Assembly: GCA_013289715.1 (NCBI GenBank)
Contig: JABCZJ010000028.1
Span: 1-44,880, forward strand
DNA length: 44,880 bases
From: Acidobacteriota bacterium
GTDB lineage: Bacteria; Acidobacteriota; Terriglobia; Acidiferrales; UBA7541
Reading direction: 5' to 3'
Both the position numbers and the translations under genes were made by a program. Under the pieces are notes generated by a model. That model was not told the origin of the DNA. It made no database searches and saw only the letters and a list, made by a program, of their open reading frames with translations. Below, piece after piece: positions 15,122-22,760 of this stretch. Positions within the stretch are counted from its first letter, which is position 1. The number at the start of each line of letters is the position of its first letter.

Positions 15122-15787
15122 TTACGGATGCTGCTGATCCTGCTGGAACGCCATCGGATTGAACGGCACCGGTGTGCCGGTAATCTTGTCCTTGGCATCC
15201 GTGATCACCTTGGTTAGCACCATGGATGTGTCTTTTCCTTGGAATTTTACCAGGCCATACGGCCCGGCCTTCGGCGCGACCCAAGCGTCACCTGATCCGT
15301 CCTTCATTTTGTAATGTTCAGCCGTGAAAGTTCCGGCGGGAGTGGTGATGGTTTCGCTTCCGACGTCTTCGGCACGGTCGCGGATATCGGCCGGCTGCTT
15401 TTGGGCGCTCGATTTCATCATCTGCATGGGCATTTCCATCGGCGGGCGGTTCCCCATCTGCATGATTGTGCGGGAGGTGACGGCGTCGGTGCCATCGACA
15501 ACCGTCAATGTCTTGCTGACCATTTGACCCATCGAAGTGTTGGCCATGGTCATCTCAAACCAGTAGCCGTCTTTGCCACCTACCGATTCCTTGCCGACAA
15601 TGGCGATTTCCATCAGCATCGTGGTGCCCTTTTCCGTCGTCATTTCGTACTGGCCGCCCGAGCCCACCACCGGATTCAAAATTCCGCGCATGGCCGGACC
15701 AGCATGCATGCCCATCTGCGCGCTCGCCAAGCCGGGCGACATCGTCAATAAAACGCCAACCCAACCGAAACGCGCCACCATCTTCAT
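15122..15787 (-). CDS. Secreted protein of unknown function, Met-rich
   Basis: The ATG at 15787 follows AAGGAG with a 5-nt gap and gives 221 residues. Residues 1-23 are a signal peptide (MKMVARFGWVGVLLTMSPGL, cleavage near ASAQ). The mature protein is unusually rich in Met (PPMEMPMQMMKSS and MGMHAGPAMRG) and has a later beta segment, TPAGTFTAEHYKMKDG then DAWVAPKAGPYGLVKF. That segment resembles outer-surface or periplasmic DUF3108/DUF4412-like beta-sheet proteins. The Met clusters could bind copper, but this is speculative. It follows the gene at 15827-16609 by 39 nt and ends at a strong terminator, so it is the last gene of the run. Confidence 0.75.
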   Translation of the reverse strand: MKMVARFGWVGVLLTMSPGLASAQMGMHAGPAMRGILNPVVGSGGQYEMTTEKGTTMLMEIAIVGKESVGGKDGYWFEMTMANTSMGQMVSKTLTVVDGTDAVTSRTIMQMGNRPPMEMPMQMMKSSAQKQPADIRDRAEDVGSETITTPAGTFTAEHYKMKDGSGDAWVAPKAGPYGLVKFQGKDTSMVLTKVITDAKDKITGTPVPFNPMAFQQDQQHP

Positions 15788-15826
15788 GAGCACTCCTTGC
15801 GTACTTGAAACTTCGAGCGATTGAGA

Positions 15827-16609
15827 CTAGAGGTCGCGTCCTAATGTATCCGTCATTTTGGTCGTGTCAAAGCTGGCTTCTATTTTTACGTTGGTGACTA
15901 CGGACAGAAAATCCACCGTTTTCACATCCGCGCCGATCGTAGATATCCCGGTGTCCGACTTCTTCGGAAAGATAAAAGCAACGGACACTATCTTTTTCCC
16001 GTCCTCGCTGTTCTGGATCTTCACGCTGGTGGGCGCGATTTTTTGTTTCGTTTTCCTGTCCATCAGGAATGCGGCGTTCTGCAGAATCTTTTCATCCACA
16101 GACTGAAATGGCTTCATGTCCGGTCCCGCGACCACAATTTCGTAGCTATCCACGGGCTGCGCAACCTGCTGCTCCGCCGCGTCTTCCTTTATCTGACCAG
16201 CCAGAACCGCGTTCCGTAACACGGCTTCGCGCATGGTCCGCGCCGAAGCCCAACGAACGAGGAAAGTGGCTAGAGCCGTTTGCGGAGGACCGCCTCCTGC
16301 GTCAGCGCCGCCAGCGGCGCCGCCAGGCCCCGTCCTCGGACTTTGCCCGCCCCTCGCGGGCCCGGGCTGGGAGGTCGTGCCGCCGTCAGTACCACCCGCA
16401 GCCGCGTCTCCGTTTAGCCACGGCGCCTCCGTTTGGATGCTCCGCGCCCAAGGTGAAGAGTCGAGCACCTTGCGAACGTCTTTAGCGTCCCACTGCTGAT
16501 ACGGCTTGGACTTCCAAGGATCGCCGCCAGCCCACACAATTGCCGCGAGCAAAAGCGTGATGGAACCGGAAAGAAGAGCCTTGCGCAAGTTTTCCTCGAT
16601 CTCGATCAA
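15827..16609 (-). CDS. Exported protein of unknown function with Gly/Ala/Pro-rich linker
   Basis: The frame begins with TTG at 16609 (260 residues). A TTG at 16588, preceded by GAGGAAAA, would give a cleaner signal peptide (RKALLSGSITLLLAAIVWAG). After it comes DPWKSKPYQQWDAKDVRKVL then DSSPWAR, a Trp-rich motif I associate with unknown acidobacterial secreted proteins. A low-complexity Gly/Ala/Pro/Thr linker (about residues 70-108) then leads into a globular part with ATFLVRWASARTMREAVLR. It lies 72 nt after the glycosyltransferase and 39 nt before the Met-rich protein. Function is not recognised. Confidence 0.7.
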   Translation of the reverse strand: MIEIEENLRKALLSGSITLLLAAIVWAGGDPWKSKPYQQWDAKDVRKVLDSSPWARSIQTEAPWLNGDAAAGGTDGGTTSQPGPARGGQSPRTGPGGAAGGADAGGGPPQTALATFLVRWASARTMREAVLRNAVLAGQIKEDAAEQQVAQPVDSYEIVVAGPDMKPFQSVDEKILQNAAFLMDRKTKQKIAPTSVKIQNSEDGKKIVSVAFIFPKKSDTGISTIGADVKTVDFLSVVTNVKIEASFDTTKMTDTLGRDL

Positions 16610-16681
16610 CGCCGGGTTCGCTGGCGTCGAACGCCGGATATTCGCGGGGATACAATATTCCCCGGCCAGGCAGCCGACAAT

Positions 16682-17725
16682 CTATCCGCCAGCTTGCCGG
16701 GAAGCAAGCGTTTTTGCGTTGGGGTAGCCGGAAATATGGGTGGCTTCGGGGCCGCCGTAAACGTGTTCCACCCGATAGATCGGGCTTTCTCGGGATTCGA
16801 AGTGCGTGCGCATGAGCAGCTCGCCCACCAGACCTACCGCCAAAAGTTGCACTCCAAACAGGGTGAGCATCATTCCCAGGACGAGCAGGGGCCCATGCTC
16901 AGCGAATAGGTCCAGCCGCCACCACAGCAGCTTTTCGGTCAGCAGGAAAGCCATGATTCCGCCGCCTAAGAACAGTCCCAGCAGTCCTGGAGGACCGAAG
17001 AAGTGCAGCGGGCGCGTCATGTAGCGCATCAGGAAGCGAATCGTGATGATGTCGAAAAAAACGCGCAGCGTCCGCGAAATCCCGTAATGCGATTGGCCGT
17101 CTGGCCGCACGATGTTGCGGATCGGAACTTCGACGATCTTGGCTCCGTTCCACGCCGCGAGCGCGGGAATGAACCGGTGCATTTCGCCATACAACGGGAC
17201 GTCCTTGATCGTCTCGCGACGGTAAACCTTGAAAGTCGTGCCGAAATCGTGGATCGGAACCCCGGAAAGCTTCGCCATCATCCAGTTGGCCACGCGCGAA
17301 GGTAGCCGGCGCAAAATAAAATTGTCCACGCGCTTTTGCCGCCAGCCGCTCACGATGTCGCAGCCGGTGGCATCCAACGTTTCGAGCAGCGTGGGAATGT
17401 CGGCAGGGTCGTGCTGCAAGTCGCCGTCCATAGAGATGATCACATCGCCGGAGGCGTAATCAAATCCGGCGGCCAGCGCCGTGGTCTGGCCGTAATTGCG
17501 TTTCAGGCGCAGCACCGCGACGCGCGGATCCTCTTCGGCAATCTCGGCGAGTATCTGAGGCGTTGCATCCGAACTCTGGTCATCTACGTAAACGAACTCA
17601 ACCGGTTCGAAGCGCCCGGTCATGATCTCACTCAGTTGCCGGTGCAATTCGCGGACGCTCTGCTGCTCGTCGTGAAAGGGCACCACCAGGGAGAACCGTG
17701 GGGGCGTTTTTGAGTGTTCGCGCAT
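16682..17725 (-). CDS. Family 2 glycosyltransferase, polyprenyl-phosphate-sugar synthase type
   Basis: The 347-residue protein has an N-terminal GT-A domain (about 10-235) with FSLVVPFHDEQQSV, FVYVDDQSSDATP, RNYGQTTALAAGFD and the metal motif SMDGDLQHDP (D100, D102). Two membrane segments follow, at about 248-270 and 282-305. This is the layout of DPM1/ArnC/GtrB-type enzymes, which load a sugar onto a polyprenyl phosphate at the inner membrane. It starts 4 nt after the deacetylase stop, so the two are coupled. The pairing suggests a lipid-linked or hopanoid-linked sugar that is attached and then deacetylated. The sugar itself cannot be told from the sequence. Confidence 0.9.
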   Translation of the reverse strand: MREHSKTPPRFSLVVPFHDEQQSVRELHRQLSEIMTGRFEPVEFVYVDDQSSDATPQILAEIAEEDPRVAVLRLKRNYGQTTALAAGFDYASGDVIISMDGDLQHDPADIPTLLETLDATGCDIVSGWRQKRVDNFILRRLPSRVANWMMAKLSGVPIHDFGTTFKVYRRETIKDVPLYGEMHRFIPALAAWNGAKIVEVPIRNIVRPDGQSHYGISRTLRVFFDIITIRFLMRYMTRPLHFFGPPGLLGLFLGGGIMAFLLTEKLLWWRLDLFAEHGPLLVLGMMLTLFGVQLLAVGLVGELLMRTHFESRESPIYRVEHVYGGPEATHISGYPNAKTLASRQAGG

Positions 17726-17729
17726 GCAT

Positions 17730-18596
17730 CTAGTTTAACTCGCGATAGCTGATTAAGCGAACGCCTCGTTCGTTTAGCGCACTGCGCACGCCCGGGTTCA
17801 GCAGCGCCTCGAGCTCCGTCTCGCGTTGCTCTCGCAGGCGGGTGCCGGACTGCACCAGGTCGGCGTCGCAAATTCCAGGGTGCAGCATTATTTCGGTGCT
17901 GCCGTCCTCCAGCGCATCAACCATACGGCGCAATGCGGCGGCGCTCACTTGCCCAGTCACGGCCAAACCCAGGAAATGGTCGGGAAAAAGCAGCCCGTAC
18001 TTCCTGGCAATGGCGAGGAAGCGCGGCGCGACGGCGCGAACCGCGCCCGCTGCCACGATCTGCATGGAAAAACCCTTTGCGTCGGCCTGCATCGTCTGCC
18101 AGGAATCGTGAAGATTTTCCACAGGCTTGCGTACTCGCCTGATTTCAAATTCGTTGGCGACTCTGGCTAACGCTTCCATCACACGAGGATGCGCATGCGT
18201 ATGTTTGTGGGTGTCCAGATGCGTCGGAGTGATTCCCGCGGCTTGAATTTTCTCGATTTGCGCCCGCAGCTCTTGTGCAATTTCCTTGGCCGGAATCATT
18301 CCCGAGCTAAGTCTGGCGACGAACTTCGGCAAAGACTCCGGCAAATTGCCGTCCGCATCAGCCAACGAAGCAATATCTTCCTGGCGAGCGACGCACTTTC
18401 CTCCGACGAGAACTAGGTGGCAGCCCACTCCCAGTTCGGGATTCGCAGCGATTCGATTTACCGCGTCGTCGAACGCTGGACCATTGGCCATCAGGGTCGT
18501 GCTGGTGAGAATTCCGTCGCGGTGAGCGCGAATGATTCCCTCGTTCACCCCACGCGTCATGCCAAAGTCATCGGCGTTGAGAATCAAGGATTTCAT
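17730..18596 (-). CDS. YdjC/ChbG-fold carbohydrate deacetylase, HpnK-like
   Basis: The 288-residue protein starts MKSLILNADDFGMTRGVNEG, the family's N-terminal strand with the metal-binding DDFG. HLDTHKHTH (about residues 133-141) supplies the metal histidines. GVGCHLVLVGGKCV and the DADGN segment are closer to HpnK, the hopanoid-linked N-acetylglucosamine deacetylase, than to chitooligosaccharide deacetylase ChbG. The frame is open to 19079, but the upstream translation is not protein-like. An ATG at 18611 is an alternative start, and neither has a clear ribosome site. It leads an operon with the glycosyltransferase. Fold is sure; substrate is inferred from context. Confidence 0.85.
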   Translation of the reverse strand: MKSLILNADDFGMTRGVNEGIIRAHRDGILTSTTLMANGPAFDDAVNRIAANPELGVGCHLVLVGGKCVARQEDIASLADADGNLPESLPKFVARLSSGMIPAKEIAQELRAQIEKIQAAGITPTHLDTHKHTHAHPRVMEALARVANEFEIRRVRKPVENLHDSWQTMQADAKGFSMQIVAAGAVRAVAPRFLAIARKYGLLFPDHFLGLAVTGQVSAAALRRMVDALEDGSTEIMLHPGICDADLVQSGTRLREQRETELEALLNPGVRSALNERGVRLISYRELN

Positions 18597-18629
18597 TTGG
18601 GTCGGAAACATTTTGCAACCACGTGACTG

Positions 18630-18647
18630 ATCATAGCAAGCGCTTGC
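18630..18647 (-). promoter_or_regulatory. -10 box and abutting 12-bp palindrome before the deacetylase gene
   Basis: On the minus strand TATGAT (18635-18630) is a good -10 hexamer, with a transcription start expected near 18622. Directly upstream of it is the perfect palindrome GCAAGCGCTTGC (18636-18647), inside the spacer where a bound repressor would block polymerase. No good -35 is visible. Confidence 0.45.
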
Positions 18648-18809
18648 GAACGGGCGCAGCGGGCATGCGCGCGAGCACCACACGGGACTATTTCTCTTTG
18701 GGAAGGAAAACTCGCGGTCACGGCGAGAAAGGATTGTGGAGCTGTGGGCAGGCATTTTTGAAACCATTCCGTCGCCGAACGGCGAGGAAAATATAAATTT
18801 CTTGTAAAA

Positions 18810-18833
18810 GTTTTCAACAGTTCTGTTGAAAAC
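18810..18833. repeat. 24-bp perfect dyad with 11-bp arms
   Basis: GTTTTCAACAG (18810-18820) and CTGTTGAAAAC (18823-18833) are perfect inverted arms around a TT centre. It lies about 215 nt upstream of the deacetylase start, in the AT-rich gap. The 2-nt centre suits a dimeric DNA-binding protein better than an RNA hairpin, and no T-tract follows on either strand. Confidence 0.6.
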
Positions 18834-18874
18834 CGTGTGGAAATGAACGCAGGGAAAACAAAATCCTTCTGCAA

Positions 18875-18898
18875 TGCAAAGGTTTAATCCTCTTTGCA
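18875..18898. repeat. Inverted repeat TGCAAAG/CTTTGCA
   Basis: Perfect 7-bp arms at 18875-18881 and 18892-18898 are separated by 10 nt. It lies 42 nt before the longer dyad at 18810-18833, on the side toward the secreted-protein gene that ends at 18982. It could be a second operator half or a weak transcript end. Confidence 0.35.
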
Positions 18899-18981
18899 CA
18901 GATTCCGGGCAATCTGTAATCGCTGGCCGAAGAAGAAAGCAAGGGAGCGCGCGGAAACAAAAAATTTTGCCGGGAGCGAAG

Positions 18982-19461
18982 CTAATACCAGCGAGGAGCA
19001 GGTTCCAGCTTGATTGCAATCGTGTCTTGATCTTTTTCGATGTCGTACCACTTGCCGTATGTGTGCAAGCCCTTGGCAATCACCTGAATTAAAATTTTGC
19101 CTTGGGGCACCGCGGGAACTTTCACCGAGCCGTCTTCGTTGGTCTTGAAACTCATTTCGGCGAGTTTGTCCTTGTGCAAGAATCCACCCGGCTGATTGAA
19201 TCGGACGTAGACGCTGGCGTTTCCCACAGGCTTGTCTTCGCTGTTGGTAACGCGGATCCTTAATCGAACCGTGGTGCCGTCGGAAGCTTGTTCGTCCTTC
19301 TGGCTGGGTTTGTCCGTCGCGTTTGGTTGACTCTGAGTCGCGGACTTCTCCGGCTGGTTCGCCTGCCCGCGGCAAGGGTTCGGTGATAGCAATCCCGTTG
19401 CCAAAGCAGTGGCTATTGCCAAGAGAGAGAATAGTCCGCGAGGGAAGGCGCGGCGGCTCAT
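18982..19461 (-). CDS. Secreted protein with carboxypeptidase-regulatory-like (Ig-type) domain
   Basis: The 159-residue protein has an N-terminal signal peptide (FSLLAIATALATGLLSPNP) and a Ser/Gln/Lys-rich linker (about residues 33-62). A beta-sandwich domain (about 63-155) follows, with VRLRIRVTNSEDKPVGNASV, FKTNEDGSVKVPAVPQGKIL and a final IKLEPAPRWY. That is the pattern of CnaB/carboxypeptidase-regulatory-like folds. AAGGA lies just upstream of the ATG at 19461. It stands alone and diverges from the PLP-enzyme gene. Likely role is a small extracytoplasmic structural or accessory protein; no enzyme motif is seen. Confidence 0.75.
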   Translation of the reverse strand: MSRRAFPRGLFSLLAIATALATGLLSPNPCRGQANQPEKSATQSQPNATDKPSQKDEQASDGTTVRLRIRVTNSEDKPVGNASVYVRFNQPGGFLHKDKLAEMSFKTNEDGSVKVPAVPQGKILIQVIAKGLHTYGKWYDIEKDQDTIAIKLEPAPRWY

Positions 19462-19535
19462 ACATCCTTCTTGTACTCCAATCCAGGCGGTCTCTCAAGG
19501 CCATAAGTCCACGCATCGAGGCGGAGACCGTCGGC

Positions 19536-19562
19536 ACCCGTGTGGAACGCATCACGGGTTTT
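19536..19562 (+). terminator. Hairpin with short T-run in the leader region of the PLP-enzyme gene
   Basis: ACCCGTG (19536-19542) and CACGGGT (19553-19559) form a 7-bp stem with a 10-nt loop, followed by TTTT. It lies in the divergent gap 155-181 nt before the start at 19717. It could be an attenuator if transcription starts upstream, or a chance hairpin. I saw no SAM-riboswitch core here. Confidence 0.3.
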
Positions 19563-19716
19563 GCAAACACAGGTCTTATCATCCCCTGTTCTTGCGGTGC
19601 TACATCCTTCACACCTCGCGAGGCGTTGGGTGTCGTCTTAGCGCTCGCCTGTCGTATGATGAAAGGTCAAATTCATAGCCGGAAAAATTTGCAGGAATCG
19701 TGTCTGGAGGCTAGTG

Positions 19717-20856
19717 ATGGGTTTTTCGACCGATGCAATTCACGTGGGCCAGGAACCGGACGCGCTGACTGGGTCAATCGTCGCGCCGATTTATCAAACC
19801 TCGACCTACGTGATCGAAGAGATGGGCAAGAGCAAGGGCTACGATTACGCCCGCACCAACCACCCGAACAGAAAAGCGCTGGAGCGCACCATCGCGAAGC
19901 TGGAGGGCGGACACGCTGCCTATGTCTTCACTTCCGGCATGGCGGCGATTGATGCCGTCTTCCGCCTGTTGCGCCCGGGCGACCACACCATTCTTTCGCA
20001 GTCGGTCTATGGCGGCGTGTTCCGCATCACGACGCAACTGCTAGTCCAGTTTGGCCTGGAATTCAGCTATGTGGACACTTCCAATCTGGAAAAAGTGCGA
20101 CAGGCCATCAAGCCCAACACGAAAATGATTTACGTGGAGACTCCAACGAATCCCACGATGATCGTCACCGACCTCGCCGCCGTTGCAAAATTAGGACACG
20201 GGCGAAATCTAACGGTGGTGGTGGACAACACATTCCTAAGTCCTTATCTCCAGCAGCCGCTCGCTCTTGGCGCGGACATCGTGGTCCATTCCATGACCAA
20301 ATTCCTGAACGGGCATAGTGATTGCACTGGGGGAGCGGTCATCGTCAGCACACCGGAGCAGGCTCAGAAAATCTATTTCGTGCAGCGCTCGGCGGGGGCG
20401 GGCCTCGCGCCCATGGATTGCTTCCTGGTTTCGCGCGGCGTGAAGACCCTGGCGGTGCGCATGGACCGCCACAATTCCAACGGTATGGCGGTGGCGAACT
20501 ACCTGGCGGTTCATCCCAAGGTCAAACACGTCATCTTCCCCGGCCTTGCTTCCCATCCGCAGCATGAAATCGCCAAGAAACAGCAGCGTGGGTTCGGCGC
20601 CATGATTTCGTTTGACTTGGGACCGTTGGAATCGGCCAAGAAGTTTCTGAATCATGTGCGGCTGTGCTCGCTTGCGGAAAGCCTGGGGGGCGTCGAAACG
20701 CTCATTTCCCTGCCGGCGCTGATGACGCACGCTTCCATTCCGCCGGAAATCCAGATGCAGATTGGAATTACGCAAGGCTTGGTGCGCTTGTCCGTCGGGA
20801 TTGAAGACATCGAGGACATTATTGCGGATTTGGACCAGGCGCTCGCGCAAATCTAG
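19717..20856 (+). CDS. Cystathionine gamma-synthase / gamma-lyase family PLP enzyme
   Basis: The 379-residue protein is a trans-sulfuration enzyme. It begins FSTDAIHVGQEPDALTGS and has the SIVAPIYQTSTYV and YARTNHPNRKALE segments. The cofactor lysine lies in HSMTKFLNGHSD. The C-terminal signature is ETLISLPALMTHAS then IPPE. Members act as cystathionine gamma-synthase (MetB), gamma-lyase or O-acetylhomoserine sulfhydrylase, and sequence alone does not settle which. GGAGG lies 6 nt before the ATG at 19717, so the GTG at 19714 is not the start. It is a single gene: the neighbours are divergent on the left and convergent (CutA) on the right. Confidence 0.93.
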   Translation: MGFSTDAIHVGQEPDALTGSIVAPIYQTSTYVIEEMGKSKGYDYARTNHPNRKALERTIAKLEGGHAAYVFTSGMAAIDAVFRLLRPGDHTILSQSVYGGVFRITTQLLVQFGLEFSYVDTSNLEKVRQAIKPNTKMIYVETPTNPTMIVTDLAAVAKLGHGRNLTVVVDNTFLSPYLQQPLALGADIVVHSMTKFLNGHSDCTGGAVIVSTPEQAQKIYFVQRSAGAGLAPMDCFLVSRGVKTLAVRMDRHNSNGMAVANYLAVHPKVKHVIFPGLASHPQHEIAKKQQRGFGAMISFDLGPLESAKKFLNHVRLCSLAESLGGVETLISLPALMTHASIPPEIQMQIGITQGLVRLSVGIEDIEDIIADLDQALAQI

Positions 20857-20941
20857 CGCTCACGCGTAGGAGTGGCTTCCCGCTGCGTCTGAGATGAGAC
20901 ACAAGGTCGTTCGTGGCAGCTCGGGCTCGTTCTGCTGCGAA

Positions 20942-21268
20942 CTAGCGGGATTTTACGGACGCGGCGATCCAATCCAAGTAGGCGCGCGACCCTGTTTCGA
21001 TCGGCAAAGCGATAATTTCCGGCAGCTCGTAGCTGTGCAGCTTGCGCACTAGGTCGCGCACCGCGTCAAAGCGCTTCTTGGTCGTCTTGATCAACAGTAA
21101 AAACTCCTTCGCCGACTCGAGCTTGCCCTTCCAGCGGTATGTCGATGATAACGGGACCCCGATTTCGCTGACGCAAGCCGCCAGCCGCTGTCCGACCAGC
21201 GCGCTGGCAATTTTCCGCGCCTCTTTTTGTGACCCGCAGGTGACCAGTACTAGGATCTTATCGGTCAA
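20942..21268 (-). CDS. cutA: CutA1 divalent-ion tolerance protein
   Basis: CutA is a small trimeric cytoplasmic protein linked to copper and other divalent-metal tolerance. The protein has KILVLVTCGSQKEARKIASA, RLAACVSEI, the STYRWKGKLESAKEFLL segment and HSYELPEIIALPI, which define the family. The frame opens at a TTG at 21337 (131 residues). A TTG at 21268 gives 108 residues, the usual length, and leaves an 85-nt divergent gap for promoters, so I prefer it. The extra N-terminus would be a basic tail. Start choice is uncertain; family call is firm. It converges with the PLP-enzyme gene. Confidence 0.88.
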   Translation of the reverse strand: MTDKILVLVTCGSQKEARKIASALVGQRLAACVSEIGVPLSSTYRWKGKLESAKEFLLLIKTTKKRFDAVRDLVRKLHSYELPEIIALPIETGSRAYLDWIAASVKSR

Positions 21269-21339
21269 CTTTGCCGCCCGCCTACCTTTACTCTTGCGAC
21301 TCGCGCCGTTCTTGCGTGATTTTAATTCGCAGGCCAAGA

Positions 21340-21345
21340 TACAAT
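21340..21345 (+). promoter_or_regulatory. -10 box placed for a leaderless phosphohexomutase mRNA
   Basis: TACAAT ends 8 nt before the GTG start at 21354, so transcription would begin at or 1-2 nt before the start codon. There is no Shine-Dalgarno between them. No good -35 hexamer is visible upstream. Confidence 0.4.
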
Positions 21346-21353
21346 AGTCGCCC

Positions 21354-22760
21354 GTGACGAAACAAACGATTCACTTCGGGACCTCGGGCTGGCGCGGTGT
21401 GATCGCCGACGATTTTACATTTGCTGGAGTTCGTCGTGCTTCGGCGGCCATCGCGGGACACGTCGGGGCGCAAAAGAAAAATCCCAAGCTCGTCGTCGGC
21501 CATGACACGCGCTTCTTTTCGCCGGAATTCGCGCGTACCGCCGCGGGTGTTCTGCGGAAAAATGGCTGCGAGATCGTTTTCTGCTCGGAAGCGACGCCGA
21601 CTCCGGTTCTGGCCCACGCCATTATCCACAATAATTTCGATGGCGGCGTGAACATCACCGCCAGCCACAACCCTGCCGAGTACAACGGCCTGAAATTCTC
21701 CGGCCCCGACGGCGGACCGGCGCTGCCGGACATCACGAAGGACATCGAAAAACGCGCTGCCGCATTGGCGGACGACGACGCCCACTTCCAGGACATTGCA
21801 GATGATTTCGAGCGAATTGATCCGCGCGGCCCATACTTCGCGCAACTGAAAAAAATGATTCGCTTCGATCGGCTGGCCAAAGCGAAAGGCAATTTCGCGT
21901 ACGACGCGGTGCACGGTTGCGGCGCGGGCTGGCTCGATCGCATCCTCACCGACCACGGGATGACCGTCGAATCGATTCGCACTCGCCGTGACGTGCTGTT
22001 CGACGGCAGCGGCCCCGACCCTTCCGAAGAGAACCTTGCGCCGCTGAAGAAACTGGTGCTCGAGAAGAAATCGCTCGCCGGCCTCGCTACCGACGGCGAT
22101 GCCGACCGCTTCGGGATCCTCGACCGCGACGGCACGTTCGTGCAACCGAATCACATCCTGGGGCTGGTGTTCGATTATTTGCTCGAAACGCGCGGTGAAA
22201 AGCTGGGCGCTTCGCGCAGCGTCGCCACCACGCATCTGATTGACGCCGTAGCGCGCCTGCACGGCGTGAAGGCGTACGAAACTCCCGTCGGCTTCAAATA
22301 TGTTGGTCCGTTGCTGCGCGCCGGAAAAATTGCGCTGGGCGGCGAAGAAAGCGCGGGCATGACCGTTCACGGTCACCTCCCGGAAAAAGACGGCATTCTG
22401 GCCTGTCTGCTCGTGGCCGAAATGATTGCAGCGCGCCAGGAGTCGCTGGGCGATCAGCTGAGCGATCTGTTCCGCCGCGTGGGTGCCGAATTTTGGCCCG
22501 TGCGCGAGAATTTGCATCTCCCTGCGGAAGCTCAGGCCAAGCTGCCAAAACGCTTGCTCGAAAACTTCAGCGAATTCGCGGGACACAAAGTCGCAAAGAT
22601 CGATCGCACGGATGGGCTCAAACTGATCTTCGACGATAGCTCGTGGATCCTGATTCGCCCATCCGGCACCGAGCCGGTGGTGCGGATTTACACCGAAGCC
22701 GCGAAGCTCGCCGCCGCTAAGAAATTGGCGGAGGAAGCGCGCGCATGGATTACCCAATGA
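21354..22760 (+). CDS. Phosphoglucomutase/phosphomannomutase family protein
   Basis: The 468-residue enzyme interconverts hexose-1- and hexose-6-phosphates. All four alpha-D-phosphohexomutase signatures are present. They are the phosphoserine loop TASHNPAEYNG (S104), the metal loop DGDADRFGILD, the sugar loop GGEESAGM and the phosphate-binding loop RPSGTEPVVRIYTEA. The N-terminus FGTSGWRGVIADDF is typical of this bacterial subgroup, which is usually annotated ManB/Pgm. Its precise sugar cannot be read from sequence. It starts with GTG and no ribosome site, and its stop overlaps the next gene's ATG (ATGA), so the two are coupled. Confidence 0.93.
   Translation: MTKQTIHFGTSGWRGVIADDFTFAGVRRASAAIAGHVGAQKKNPKLVVGHDTRFFSPEFARTAAGVLRKNGCEIVFCSEATPTPVLAHAIIHNNFDGGVNITASHNPAEYNGLKFSGPDGGPALPDITKDIEKRAAALADDDAHFQDIADDFERIDPRGPYFAQLKKMIRFDRLAKAKGNFAYDAVHGCGAGWLDRILTDHGMTVESIRTRRDVLFDGSGPDPSEENLAPLKKLVLEKKSLAGLATDGDADRFGILDRDGTFVQPNHILGLVFDYLLETRGEKLGASRSVATTHLIDAVARLHGVKAYETPVGFKYVGPLLRAGKIALGGEESAGMTVHGHLPEKDGILACLLVAEMIAARQESLGDQLSDLFRRVGAEFWPVRENLHLPAEAQAKLPKRLLENFSEFAGHKVAKIDRTDGLKLIFDDSSWILIRPSGTEPVVRIYTEAAKLAAAKKLAEEARAWITQ

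Larger units (their letters stand above)
18597..18981. other. Non-coding, relatively AT-rich gap (385 nt) with several dyads
   Basis: This gap lies upstream of the deacetylase gene and downstream of the secreted gene at 18982, both on the minus strand. The part at about 18770-18900 is visibly richer in A and T than its surroundings. It holds the palindromes at 18636-18647, 18810-18833 and 18875-18898, and a short CAGATT/AATCTG hairpin at 18899-18916. No convincing ORF or RNA gene is seen. Confidence 0.6.

Noticed and set aside
18597..19079. N-terminal extension of the deacetylase frame to 19079
   Set aside because: The added sequence is not protein-like, contains the palindromes and overlaps the secreted-protein gene; family proteins start at the DDFG strand.
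19462..19716. SAM riboswitch upstream of the cystathionine-type enzyme
   Set aside because: No SAM-I, SAM-II or SAM-IV core sequence was found; only a single GC hairpin with TTTT is present.
21288..22757. Long minus-strand open frame (about 489 codons) opposite the phosphohexomutase gene
   Set aside because: It mirrors a real gene with complete family motifs; long antisense frames are normal in GC-rich coding DNA and its translation shows no family pattern.
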